Part shown: positions 34,430 through 44,760 of the stretch, piece after piece
Position numbering within the stretch: the stretch's first letter is position 1
Layout of the letters: the number at the start of each line of letters is the position of its first letter
NCBI RefSeq assembly: GCF_963966145.1
Contig: NC_091048.1
Coordinates: 7,874,001 to 7,938,000, forward strand
DNA from: Tenebrio molitor
Lineage: Eukaryota; Arthropoda; Insecta; Coleoptera; Tenebrionidae
DNA: 64,000 nt
Direction: 5' to 3'
The notes under the pieces: generated by a model
Database searches by the model: none
What the model was told of the DNA's origin: nothing
Seen by the model: only the letters and a program-made list of their open reading frames with translations
Position numbers and translations under genes: made by a program

Positions 34430-35298
34430 TATATTTTTTTTAAAGTGTTAAGTGTTCGGATTCGAAAATAAAGGAATTTTTGACATTTTATTTCGAAAAT
34501 GTCAAAGTCAACGATAACTTAACGTTTATACAGCATGTTATTGAAATAAGTTAAGAAAATTGAAACGGTGATAGAACTCATCAAAACCAATTACTTTTCT
34601 ATTTACTGTTACCACCGGGGCTTCTGGTGGTCAAGCTACGACCACTGTGGGTACCGGTGATAGGTGCGATGTCTCTTATCGTTCCCGGCTCGGGGACACT
34701 GACGCGGTTGAAAAGTCGTGCACTTACTTGTTAGAGGGAAATCAGTTAGGTATAACGAACACAAGACAAGGCCGATTTGCGGACGGTGATGCCAATTTTA
34801 CGTAAGTTGGGACCGTTCAGTCAACAACTAAAAAAACTTCCGTCACTGTCATTTTCCTTTCGCCCACTTTTTTTTTTATTTATTTATTTTTTTTTTTAAA
34901 TCAAAACCGATCAAATCATCTCGGTACGGAAGTAACATTACTTACCATTTTTTCGAAAAATCATTCTAAACCCAGATAAAATTTTAAGTAGTTTGATCGT
35001 AAATTCTAGTACCCGCCGATGTCTCCGCGCGTACACTTCTAATTAAAAAAAAAGCCTACAAGTAGTGAGCACCTATCTTTTAATTGTTTTGCTTAGAAAT
35101 CTGTAACAACACTCGTGCTGACAGCCGGACTTTATCGATGTAGGTATTTTAATGTGTGTAAATGTTTTGCCTTATTTATTAGGCAAGTATTACCTACCAA
35201 TTACTACAATTACAAACGCAACTCAAACTTTTATTCGTAAATTTATTATTATTTAATTTAAAAATGTATAAAAAGCAATTTTCACAATCTGACATATA
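34430..35298. other. Intergenic, nothing recognised
   Basis: Contains a GC-richer patch at 34610-34740 and a T-rich run at 34868-34900. No gene or TIR pair is visible. Confidence 0.5.
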
Positions 35299-36026
35299 CA
35301 GGGTGTCCCCAAAAAAAAAGACGAGTCCATAGCTCCCTTATTTATCGGAGGATTTTAATTATCTATACACCAAATTAAATTGTTGTTAATGGGCTACAAA
35401 GTGGCCTAATAAATTCAAGTATAGCCCTATGGGCTTCAAGGGTAAACTGTCAAAATATTTTTTTTCAAATGAGATTACATACCTTTTATTAGTAATTCTG
35501 ATAGAGATTTTAATTCTGAAAACAACAATGTATCACAAGTATAACTTCGCATTAAAAAAAATAACACTAACTTTTGAAACAAATGACGAGCATCAAGCGA
35601 AAAGCTATCAAAATGCACTGCGTTACAGTGTAATAACAAAATTAAGGTAGCAGGAAAAACAAATGACAAATAATAACATGTGGGATTGCGCAGATATGCC
35701 GCCAATTTTAGCGCAAAATGGAACATAGACGATAGTAGCGTTTTTTTATATTTTTTTAAATGAATTTTTGGTATTTAAGTGCATATTTGTGATACATTGT
35801 TGTTTTCAGAATATAAATCCCGATCAGAATTAGTACAAAAAAATATGTATTCCCATTTAAAAAAATTTATTTTGACAGTTTACCCTTAAAGCCCATAGCG
35901 CTATACTTGATTTTATTAGGCCATTTTGTAGCCTATTAACAACCATTTAATTTGGTGTACAGATAATTAAAATCTTCCGATAAATAACGGAGTTATGGAC
36001 TCGTCTTCTTTTTTGGGGACACCCTG
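35299..36026. mobile_element. 728-bp long-TIR MITE, copy 2
   Basis: Starts CAGGGTGTCCCCAAAAAAAA and ends with the matching complement, with TA flanks. Nearly the same length and sequence as 17818-18538. Confidence 0.92.
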
Positions 36027-36228
36027 TATACAAAATGTCAGTAATACATTTTCTTGGAAACGATTAATTAATTTTATCCCCATTTACAGTAGCCTTCAAT
36101 ACGTGTACGCTTTTTTTTAATAGAAGTATACATTAAAAGCGAAAGTAGATAAAAACTTAGATAATCAAGCAAAAATCAATTCTTTATTCGTAGTAAATGA
36201 GAGTGACATTGAAGTTACACACCAACCT

Positions 36229-36360
36229 TTAAATGAAATGCTCGAAGCCCTCCGTTATCGATGCACGCTCTTGTGCCCTTCTACCCATAGAATCTTGAGT
36301 TCTCACCAACATGTCGGAATTTTGTCGAAATGACTCGGCAACATTATACAGCTTGACCAT
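36229..36360 (-). pseudogene. Mariner-type transposase C-terminus
   Basis: Minus-strand MVKLYNVAESFRQNSDMLVR, then RAQERASITEGFEHFI and a stop resembles the end of the transposase at 50487-50977 (ENPEMLVRTQASLVRR...FEHL). Only the last 44 codons remain. An inverted repeat with 20-bp arms (36361-36380 / 36460-36479, one mismatch) adjoins it. Confidence 0.65.
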
Positions 36361-36689
36361 TGTAACTTGAGCTGTGAGAGGTGGGCAAAGTTGAATAACG
36401 AGGTCCTGGAAGCAGCAAAGAAATGCGACAAAACTAGTGCTAGACCACTGCGCATCCGGCTCTCACAGCTCAAGCTACAATGGGGAAGCTGTACGTTGAA
36501 GATGACAAGGATGTAATCCCTGTTCGTGCAGCGTTCTCAAAATTATAAAACTGGAATCGCCCATTCGTAAAGTCGTAGGCAACTTAGATACGGTTCTTCC
36601 TCAACAGCTTGCAGAATTTCAGGCTCCAAGTCAAAGACACGGCGAGGATCTTGAACGGCCCCGATCTCGGTTGACAGGACTTTAAGTAT

Positions 36690-37981
36690 TGTTACGATTT
36701 AAATCGCCGCGCTTTTGTAAATCTTCGCGATTTTTCTAGAATGTTCTGGAATCCATCGCGACGGAAACGTACTCGGACTATAAATTGGGGGAACCAGAGA
36801 CGGAACGAGATTCTTCACGACCTTTTGCCGGTAGTGTTGTCAGTGCCTGGGGAGAGTCAAGGGGACAGTGATCGAGTGAATTTGCAGGGCCGACGAGACG
36901 ACGTAGTGGAGTTCACGAGGGCCGTTGGAGACGATTCGTCAAAGTACCACCGCCCACATCGCCAAGCGGATCAAGGACTTCACTACGGAAGGTTCCAAAC
37001 CGAACGCTTTTGCGGATCAGGATCTCGTCGAGTCCTGTCAGTCCAGGTCGTCCCCGGACTCACCGGAAGGTGCCGGATCTACCCTCCAGCAAGTCAGGAG
37101 CAGTGGTGACACCCCATTTTCCACAGGCCGTGGGTTCCCAAAGTTTTGGTTGTACAATTTGTCACTCCGTCGAACTAATTGAGCGTTTGTATTTAACTGT
37201 TGTCAAATTTCCATTGTCAACTCATTATTTCGACGGGTGAATAGTTTCCATCAGTTTCATTTAATTTGTATATCGCGTTTAGGATTTATAATTTGTTCGA
37301 CTGTTAAAGTTCCAGTTTTGTCATAAGGCGCGTGATTTCAATAATTGTACTAACTTAAGAAAAAATTTCCTTATCAAGTCCGTCGGGTTTTTATATTCAC
37401 GAACGATTATCAATCCGTGAGCGACCTCGCCAGGAATTGTGTATCGCGCTCACCGAACATTTTTTTGCGCGTGGTTCTTCACGAAGAAAAACATCTTGAC
37501 TTCAAATTTTTTTTGAGCGAAGAAAGACTTAGAGGACCTCTCCGCTTATGCGGGCGGCGTAGCCGAATAGCGACGTTACGTAGGATCAGTCGGCCTTCCT
37601 CCTTCGCTAAAGAAAGGATTTTTTTAATTGTTTTGCCGGTACTCGTTTGTTGAACGTCTGGGACCCGGAGGACCCTCCGAGGAGTTAGGTTATTGAAATT
37701 TGTACACGCCATTAGGCTAGTCAGGCTTCGTTGTTTCCTTTTTCATTTATATCATTATTTTCATTGTTGAAATCTGAATAAACGATTAGTTGGAAGATTG
37801 TGTATCATTTCAAGTACTCCGGGCTGTTCTCACCAATTTTTCAGCTTCAGTCGGCGTTTCTCGTGGTTCGCATTGTAAACCGAGTCGAAGCCACGACTTG
37901 TTCGTTATACCCCTGAACATTCCGGATTTGTAACCGGTAACAGGGTTGCCCAGTTTCGGGAGCGTAATTTATAACCTAACA
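36690..37981. mobile_element. Solo LTR (1292 bp)
   Basis: The segment begins TGTTACG and ends CCTAACA (5'-TG...CA-3') and is flanked by GTAT on both sides (36686-36689, 37982-37985), a 4-bp target duplication as made by Gypsy- or BEL-type integrases. It is GC-richer than the surroundings and contains CTATAAATTGG at about 36778, a possible LTR TATA box. Open frames inside are not recognised and no second LTR or pol gene is in the window, so recombination between two LTRs probably removed the body. Confidence 0.75.
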
Positions 37982-38225
37982 GTATCTACCATAATCCCTT
38001 TAAAACGGTACAAAGGTACGTGCACAGGGTGCACGTCAGAGGGTGCTTAGCATTAAATCTTCCATTCCAGAGCCCTCTGCGATCCCACATTATTTTATAG
38101 ACAGTCTGTGTCTGTACATTTTGTATTAAGAAATTGATCTTTTTTGTTAAGCCAGAAGCTTATTGCCCTGCCATAACTGACGCCCTCAAGTTAATGTACT
38201 CCATCCCTCATAAAATTACTACATA

Positions 38226-38747
38226 CAATGTGTCCAAAAAGTCTGGAAACACTCAAATGAAAACGTAACGCATAATTTTTGAAAAAAATTTAAAGACAGG
38301 TCAATTAGTGTTTTAAAAAAGCTTTCTGCTGATAGTGTCTGTTCGGTCTTTTCGATAACCTTGAAAAAGTTATTATGCTATAAAAAAAAATTGCTAAAAT
38401 AATAGAAAACGTCCAAAACGAATTTTATTATCGTTTAGGATATTGTCAAGATGTTCAAGGACAATATTTTGAACATTTGTTGTAAGAATTATAGTTGCCT
38501 TTCAAAATTAAAGTTTTCTTTATTTTCTAACCAATCAGGTTTTTTCAGGAAATTTTTTATGTAAATTGAAACTTTTTTTGATCGTCGGGTAGACAATTAA
38601 AAGATCTATTAAAAACGGTTGTAAAAATGCGACGTTGCCATTTAAAAAATCCTCTGATAATATCATAACTCTTTCAAGGTTATCAAAAACAGCAAACAGA
38701 TACCATCAACAGAAAGCTTTTTGAAAACGCTAGTTCATCTGTTTTTG
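38226..38747. mobile_element. TA-flanked MITE with intact left end only
   Basis: Left end CAATGTGTCCAAAAAGTCTG. The interior (GACAGGTCAATTAGTG...CATCAACAGAAAGC) matches 43196-43597. That copy keeps the right end (ACTTTTTGGACACACTG) and lacks the left, so the two together define the family. Confidence 0.85.
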
Positions 38748-38930
38748 CGTTTTTGCCAGCTGTATTTAATGCGTTACCCCAACAAAGACTGCTGATCCCA
38801 GATGAGTTAAAAGCTTCTAGTCATTCAGAAACAAGAAAATTATTCAAGATCGAATAATCCAACAGACCGGACTACAAGTTACCTTTTAAGGGATTTAACA
38901 AACTTGAAGCGCCAACCTTAAATAAAGAAA
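38748..38930 (+). pseudogene. Unidentified coding-like remnant
   Basis: A frame reads LPQQRLLIPDELKASSHSET, stops at a TAA, then continues in frame with DYKLPFKGFNKLEAP. The composition looks protein-like, but no family is recognised. It abuts the truncated end of the MITE at 38.2-38.7 kb. Confidence 0.3.
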
Positions 38931-39110
38931 AATTTTGAACAATGACCTTGGTTAAAAATTCACTAGATAATGGGCTAGCAGCATTGATTCAGAAATGTCA
39001 ACAAAATTTGACATAGAAGTTACTTTGGTTGAATTAAATAATAATAATTTTTTACTTTTTAAAAATGGTTTAAATTTGTCGGCATGAAAAATTTTGTCGA
39101 TTACACGTCG

Positions 39111-39198
39111 AGAAAATGTTTTGCGAGTGCTGGTGTTCGCCTCGGCTAGGCGCCTTGGCTACGCAATACCATTCACACTCGCAAAATATCATTTTCTG
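39111..39198. repeat. Hairpin element with CpG-rich apex
   Basis: Arms AGAAAATGTTTTGCGAGTG and CACTCGCAAAATATCATTTTCT enclose TCGCCTCGGCTAGGCGCC. Related in arm text to 39712-39831. Confidence 0.8.
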
Positions 39199-39711
39199 GA
39201 TTAGTGATCCAAATAACTATTTCGTGCATCCGGCCGGAATTCGGAAGTTTGTAGATCTCGAAATCGTCCAGAAACACATGCGTTGCCGGCCTAGTCCGGC
39301 AAAACTTAGGGATTTTGAGTTGTCATCGGTTTCGGTTGGCATGTGTTTTCAGAATTCTGTCAAGCGCCAATGTTAATTCTGTGCATGGCTCGTTAAAACT
39401 ACTTTTCTATTTACAATAACGTACAAACTACAAAGAAGCAATATTTAACTAAAATTAATTAATTAATTAAAATTACGTTTTAAGTGTTTTGATTGTTTTG
39501 AGCCACTTCTTGAATATGGACTGGTTACACCAAATGTTTCAAGAAAATGTTAAAAAACACAAATGAATTAAATTTAATAAATGTCAGGAAACAAGAGCGA
39601 TGTTGATTTTTCATTTTAATTGTTTAAGTGTTGCCAACATAAAAGAAGTCCCTAATACCAATTATTAAAATAAGTGCTTTAACTTTTATTTCACAAAAGT
39701 CTGCAAAAATT
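39199..39711. other. Intergenic between two related hairpins
   Basis: A short GC-richer stretch at 39225-39370 (TGCATCCGGCCGG, CCGGCCTAGTCCGGC) carries an 86-codon open frame without recognisable motif. The remainder is AT-rich. Confidence 0.45.
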
Positions 39712-39831
39712 TTGTGTATCACACGTCCAGAAACTATTTTGCGAGCATCCGTACTTGCAATACTCGCCTGCGATTCGTACAGCAAACCGTACTCATGCTC
39801 GCAAACGCGCAGTTTCTGGCCTTGTGATACA
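39712..39831. repeat. Hairpin element
   Basis: Arms TTGTGTATCAC, CCAGAAACT, TTTGCGAGCAT face ATGCTCGCAAA, AGTTTCTGG, GTGATACAAA. The apex contains ACTCGCCTGCGATTCGTACAG. Confidence 0.8.
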
Positions 39832-40176
39832 AATAAAACTATTATTCCATACTCTACAAATTTTTAATCGTGAAGTAGGTAAGTATAAGAAAATTAGGAT
39901 TATCCAATAAAGATTGCGACACTACATATTTATGAAACCTTCTTTACAAATTGCCATCACTACATTTTTTTTTTGTTTTTTAATTTTATTCCACAATTAT
40001 CCGTGCATTTCGATCACGGATATTTTCAGGACTGAGTCGAATACCCGAAACCTGCAATGTTTGAGTTTTCATTTTTTGGTTAATGGTGTACCTGAAAAAA
40101 ATTTCCTTCTGTAGATTTTTTTAAATGGTCGAAAATTTTCACTAGTAATATGCGAGTGCATGTCAAATTGTCGATA
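39832..40176. other. Intergenic, nothing recognised
   Basis: Holds an unrecognised 66-codon frame (39914-40114) and TTTTCACTAGTAATATGCGAG just before the duplicated promoter block. Confidence 0.45.
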
Positions 40177-40245
40177 AATATAATTTCCCGTAAATTAGCA
40201 GCGAATCCTATGTTTGCAAATTCAACGCACTTTAAATAGCGATCG
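40177..40245 (+). repeat. Duplicate of the 41-kb gene's promoter block
   Basis: About 66 bp (AAATATAATTTCCCGTAAATTAG through ACGCACTTTAAATA) match 41216-41280 with two mismatches. This includes the TATA-like TTTAAATA, but no coding sequence follows. It is either the relic of a lost gene copy or a local promoter duplication. Confidence 0.85.
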
Positions 40246-41215
40246 AATTACAGCGATAATACTGCACTAGTGCAATTATCGATAATTTGCACTAGTGCCA
40301 AATTTTCGCGTAGTCCCAATTAAAAAAATATTTGGTCTTAATTTTATATTTTAAAAAGAATTACATACGTTTATTTGTACTTACTTATCATGTAAATATT
40401 TCTCAGGAAATAGTCTGCCAAAATATCCTCTCGTGCATGTCAAATTGTCGATATTACTAGTGATAATTTTAAGAAAGTGGAGATGATTATAGGGAAAATC
40501 GCACGACACTTAAAAATAGCCAATAGAAAAACAGAATTCGGTGTCGTTTCTATAACAATATAGAGATTTCCTGGAAATTTTTTGCACCTAGCTAACCCAA
40601 CATGAAATTAATAAGTGGAAATTTTTTCAGCCAATCAAAATAATTTGTTAATTAAAAATCCAAGAAATTTTATTGTTGTCTTGGTTATGGCTCGTGAACT
40701 AATTTTTCTATTGGTCTTTAATGAGTGTTGTACGATTTAAAAATTTATAATTCAAGAAGCATAATGTCCGTGTCGTTGCGATTTTCTTACCGAATATGCC
40801 CTCGTGCAGTGTTCCACTCGGGCTAATTAATACGTTTTAGAAATGCATTCGAAAAAATTTCCGGAAATAATCAATGCACTAGGGATATTATAAGTGATAA
40901 TTTTTCGATAATTTTAGGACCATGCTAATTATCGGTGTAATTCGTTCCTATTTGGTCCAATGATTCAAAATAGTACAAGCTGATTGGTTGAAATTTTCTG
41001 AGTGAAATTGTCAAATTAATCATATTTGCAATAACATTTAAAATAATTGAAAATTTATATTTCCATAAAAAATCTTTCTGTAAAAAAGGGAAAATCAATT
41101 ATGTTTTCTAGTGCATCATTATTACTTCTTGTTGTAACCACTCCGTATATATCGGCATGATTGCTCTGCGCTTACGCGCCATTGTCCTGTGTTATTTTTT
41201 TATTTCAGACCGGAG
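40246..41215. other. Region with nested palindromes upstream of the 41-kb gene
   Basis: A near-perfect palindrome centred on TTATCGATAA lies at 40265-40299, with GCACTAGTGC at both ends. GTGCATGTCAAATTGTCGATA occurs at about 40158 and again at 40436, and ACTAGTGATAATTTT variants recur at 40460 and 40890. No gene recognised. Confidence 0.65.
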
Positions 41216-41272
41216 GTAAATATAATTTCCCGTAAATTAGCGGCGAATCCCATGTTTGCAAATTCAACGCAC

Positions 41273-41280
41273 TTTAAATA
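41273..41280 (+). promoter_or_regulatory. TATA-like box of the small secreted protein gene
   Basis: TTTAAATA lies 69 bp before ATG 41342. The paralogue at 56 kb keeps the same box at exactly the same distance (56097 to 56166), followed by the shared CCTCGAGCT. Confidence 0.75.
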
Positions 41281-41341
41281 CCTCGAGCTTGAAATGACGA
41301 AACCAGTTTCGAGTCGAAGGTTCTGTTGTCAAGTCCTCAAA

Positions 41342-41845
41342 ATGAAAGTTACCGTCTCACTAATATCGTTCGTGTCATTCACCAATCTCGCAACAATCGT
41401 GTATGGTGAAACAGTGAACTGCAAAGTGGTACCGTTCGAGACGCAAGAAGGCCTCTCGGGTACTTGCTGTGTGTTCTTCAAGAACCCAACGAGTGCCAAC
41501 GCGACGTTCCCGAAGGAAGAGGTGTCTCGGCAGATCCTCGCTAACAAAGACAAGGAAGTGCAGACTGAGCAAGATCCGTCAGGACAGGATACGGCGAAAA
41601 ATGACGACGAAAAGCTGTTGTTTGTCAGTAATAAGGACGACAAGAGCAGCACGGTGGCTCCTGTTCAGAGTAAGGGAAAGGGTGACGATAAGAAGTTAGT
41701 GTCGGGACAAGGGAGTCAGGGAGCAAAGGGATGGTCGCCGAAGATGAACGTAACCATCCAGAACAAGAACGCTTTCGATACTCCTGAGATGTGTCCGCAA
41801 GGAACGCTCAAGGATCACGCCGGAGGCTGCACAGAACCGCTTTAA
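41342..41845 (+). CDS. Small secreted protein, function unknown (167 aa)
   Basis: ATG 41342 opens a 167-codon unspliced frame. A longer frame runs upstream to 41189, but it would start before the TATA-like box, so 41342 is preferred, and it begins with a clear signal peptide (about residues 1-23, MKVTVSLISFVS...). The mature protein has a Cys-containing N-terminal part (VNCKVV...GTCCVFF), a long hydrophilic Lys/Asp/Ser/Gln-rich middle, two N-glycosylation sequons (NAT, NVT) and a C-terminal CPQGTLKDHAGGC motif. Cys-Pro-x-Gly...Asp...Gly-x-Cys tails are seen in small secreted insect proteins, but I cannot name the family. A poly(A) signal lies at 41980-41985. A decayed paralogue with the same promoter and tail motif is at 56.1 kb. 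Confidence 0.8.
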   Translation: MKVTVSLISFVSFTNLATIVYGETVNCKVVPFETQEGLSGTCCVFFKNPTSANATFPKEEVSRQILANKDKEVQTEQDPSGQDTAKNDDEKLLFVSNKDDKSSTVAPVQSKGKGDDKKLVSGQGSQGAKGWSPKMNVTIQNKNAFDTPEMCPQGTLKDHAGGCTEPL

Positions 41846-41979
41846 AATGCAACAAGAGAAAGTGACCGCATCACAATTTTAGAATCATGTCCCGCGTGAT
41901 ACACGACATGAGAGACATTTTCTGTATAACAGAGTAAAGCAGTGTGTATTGTTAATTTTCTTTATCATTATTTAAATGT

Positions 41980-41985
41980 AATAAA
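41980..41985 (+). terminator. Poly(A) signal of the small secreted protein gene
   Basis: AATAAAGGAA, 135 bp after the stop; the paralogue has AATAAAGGAA at 56562. Confidence 0.7.
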
Positions 41986-41989
41986 GGAA

Positions 41990-43195
41990 TCAGACAAAAT
42001 TTAGCGCTAAGTCTACAGTATTTTATTTGTGTCAATCATTACTTTAGTTATTTATCATGACAAGTGAAGATGAGTAAACATTCTAGTGCGCAAAAATTAT
42101 CTTGTGATAAAAACAATACTTTTATTTGAAATGTTAGTCCGAGAAGATATAAAAAATAAACGTGTGACGCAATTGTTTCTGTGTTATTAGCGGCTTATGA
42201 TATAAGTAGATTTACTTTCATTTATTGTAATTAAATATAAACAATTGCCTGTTGTCTATGATATTTGATTTTTTTTTACAAAATCTTCGATTTTTCTGTG
42301 TCTGAATCAGTTTTTTAAGCGATTCAAGTGAATTTTATTTATTGCTTCAAATAGTAATTTTTTTTTAATTGTCGTACAAGTGTTTTTAAAAATATATAAA
42401 TCTGTTGGAATTTTTATATTGATACTCCTAGGACTCTAGTGAAACAATTTGAGAAAGTGAAAAACATAATCGAGTGCTTTTTATTAATACAAAGAACATG
42501 ACATTGTAAAGAGCGTAAAAAAAATCTGTATTTTCTGTTTAAATATTTCCAACAATAATTTTACAATAAACAATAGAAAAAATTATTCATTTTTTACCAC
42601 TGTACAGCGTGTCCCACCTATGACTTTCTAGCCTAATATCTCGGTTATTTCCAACAGATTTTTGTGAAATTTAAAATGCAAATATTTTAGACGGTGAACA
42701 GTAAAACCCCATTAATGCAATAATCCAAGTCTTAAAAACGTAATTCTTACATGCTTTTTTAAAATGTTAAATCACTTAAGATTTATATCAAAAAACTGAT
42801 CTGCAATAAAAATTCTGTAAGGAGAAACTCGTCTGGTTTGCAAGAAAAAAAAAACTGTGTTAAACGTGGTTGCAGCGTATGAAACAAATGCGTATCGCCA
42901 AATTTTGGTCACATTAAATTTGACGTTTATTGTTATTTATTATTGCAAAAATTGTTTCCTTTTTCAACAATATTGAAATTTCTGCCAATGCCGTCTATTT
43001 TTAAAGTATTTTCAGTAAATTTATTCAATTTTATTTTTCTAATAAGGCTTTTGACAGATTTTGAGGGGTGTACTAAATATTGCTTGGCAAAAGATGATGA
43101 CTGCTCAAATACCTTCAAAATTTTGATCAAATTTTTAACAAAAAAATCTAATGTTTTCGTTAGATCAGACGAGTGATTTAGTTAATTGTTTGTTT
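41990..43195. other. Intergenic with repeat ends
   Basis: A TIR-like end CAGCGTGTCCCACCTATGAC occurs at 42604 without a matching partner. A stretch at 42950-42995 (TTGTTTCCTTTTTCAACAAT...) is repeated in inverted orientation at 63176-63224. No gene recognised. Confidence 0.5.
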
Positions 43196-43597
43196 TTTTA
43201 ATGAAAACGTAACGCCTAATTTTTGAAAAAAAATCTAGACAGGTCAATTAGTGTTTTAAAAAAGATTTCTGCTGATGGTGTCTGCTCAGTCTTTTCGATG
43301 ACCTTGAAAAAGTTATTATGTTATAAAAAAAATTAGGTTTTTTCAGGAAATTTCTTATGTAAATTAAAAATTTTTTTTGACCGTAGGGTAGACAATTAAA
43401 AGATCTATTAAAAACAGTAGTAAAAATGCGACGTTGCCATGATGACATCATAACTCTTTGATGGTCATCAAAAACAGCAAACAGATACCATCAACAGAAA
43501 GCTTTTTGAAAACGCTAGTTCACCTGTTTTTGTGTTTTTCTAGAAAATCATTCGTTTCTATTTTATTGTGATATTTCCAGACTTTTTGGACACACTG
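43196..43597. mobile_element. TA-flanked MITE with intact right end only
   Basis: Matches the interior of 38226-38747 and ends ACTTTTTGGACACACTG followed by TA. Confidence 0.85.
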
Positions 43598-44199
43598 TAT
43601 AAAAACAATTGCTACTATAAAAATGAAAAATGTATAATTATTTCTCACCATTGGTAACTTAAAATAAAAAAATATATACTTAAACCTAATTACTTATAAA
43701 TATTTTATTTGAAACAAAATCTCAGAATGTCAGAAACGAATATTTAACTATATTTATATTATAGAAACTAATATTTTTTGTTGAAAACAATAAATTGAAA
43801 CATTTTCTTAATGATTGGCCTTGACAATTTCCTTAGAACTTTTATAGAAATAAAAAACTGCAGTTCTCGTCTATTTTCTGAGGCGTTTTCGAAGACAAAG
43901 ATTAAAATAAACTTTTTTCAATGCACTTCTATTACAGGTGAATCCTGTTGTCGTAATGAACCTGAGCGTCATCTTGTTAAAAGCATTGATTATTCCGAGA
44001 ATTTTAAAATTCTTTAAATTGATATGACGGCAGATCAGCAAAACTTGTTAAAAATGTTTGTAATGTTGCCAAATGCACTTAAGACGTTTATGTCTTTTAG
44101 TACAATCAATCTATGATTATCATAATTTTAACCAAATTACTATTGTACTGTACTGCACTGTAAATTGATACTGTTAGACTCTCTACAGACAGTAGATAA
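43598..44199. other. Intergenic, nothing recognised
   Basis: AT-rich; the 68-codon frame at 43811-44017 has no recognisable motif. Confidence 0.5.
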
Positions 44200-44760
44200 A
44201 TGAGCGAAACCGGTGGATTTTTCCCGGGATTTTGCCGCCTTCCAACAATGTTAATGAGCATTAAAGTAACCTTCTACACTTAATAACAAGAGGTAAAAAA
44301 TGTTATCACAACGTTATTTCCATCCTGTGTGTTCGGTCATTGGAACATTAGGTGCTTTCCGCATAATAGTGCTAATTCACGTCACAGATTATTTCATCGA
44401 GAACCGTAACATGAATTGTCATTAAAATGATTATGGAAACTAATCTTTATTTTGTCAAATTTTTTACCTCATTTTTATTCAATGCCTGATACGGTAATTT
44501 GATTATGATAGATTTTTAAATGTAGCAACGACAGTTGACGGTAGTTGACTGGAAGAAGATGTTTTCTGGGAAATTTCCTTAAACAGGTGTCTAGAATAAT
44601 AATTTCCTTTGTAAAACCTACGAATGAATTAGAGAAAATTATTTACGACTAGAACCGGCTATAAATAACGAACGAATGAACAATGGCCATGTCCTTTGTA
44701 CATACAAATTAGGCTAATCTGCACATTGTCAACCTTTTACTTAAAATTTTCCTTTGGGAA
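44200..44760 (-). repeat. Inverted copy of the 7255-7850 sequence
   Basis: On the minus strand the blocks CCTAATTTGTATGTACAAAG, TTAGCACTATTATGCGGAAAG and ATGCTCATT follow in the same order as at 7.3-7.85 kb, with one internal deletion of about 60 bp. Confidence 0.75.

Noticed and set aside
36741..37240. Overlapping plus-strand frames of 76-122 codons
   Set aside because: They lie within the proposed solo LTR and resemble no protein; GC-rich LTR sequence has few stops by chance.
41189..41341. N-terminal extension of the small secreted protein
   Set aside because: It would begin upstream of the TATA-like box and hide the signal peptide; the paralogue conserves spacing to the internal ATG.
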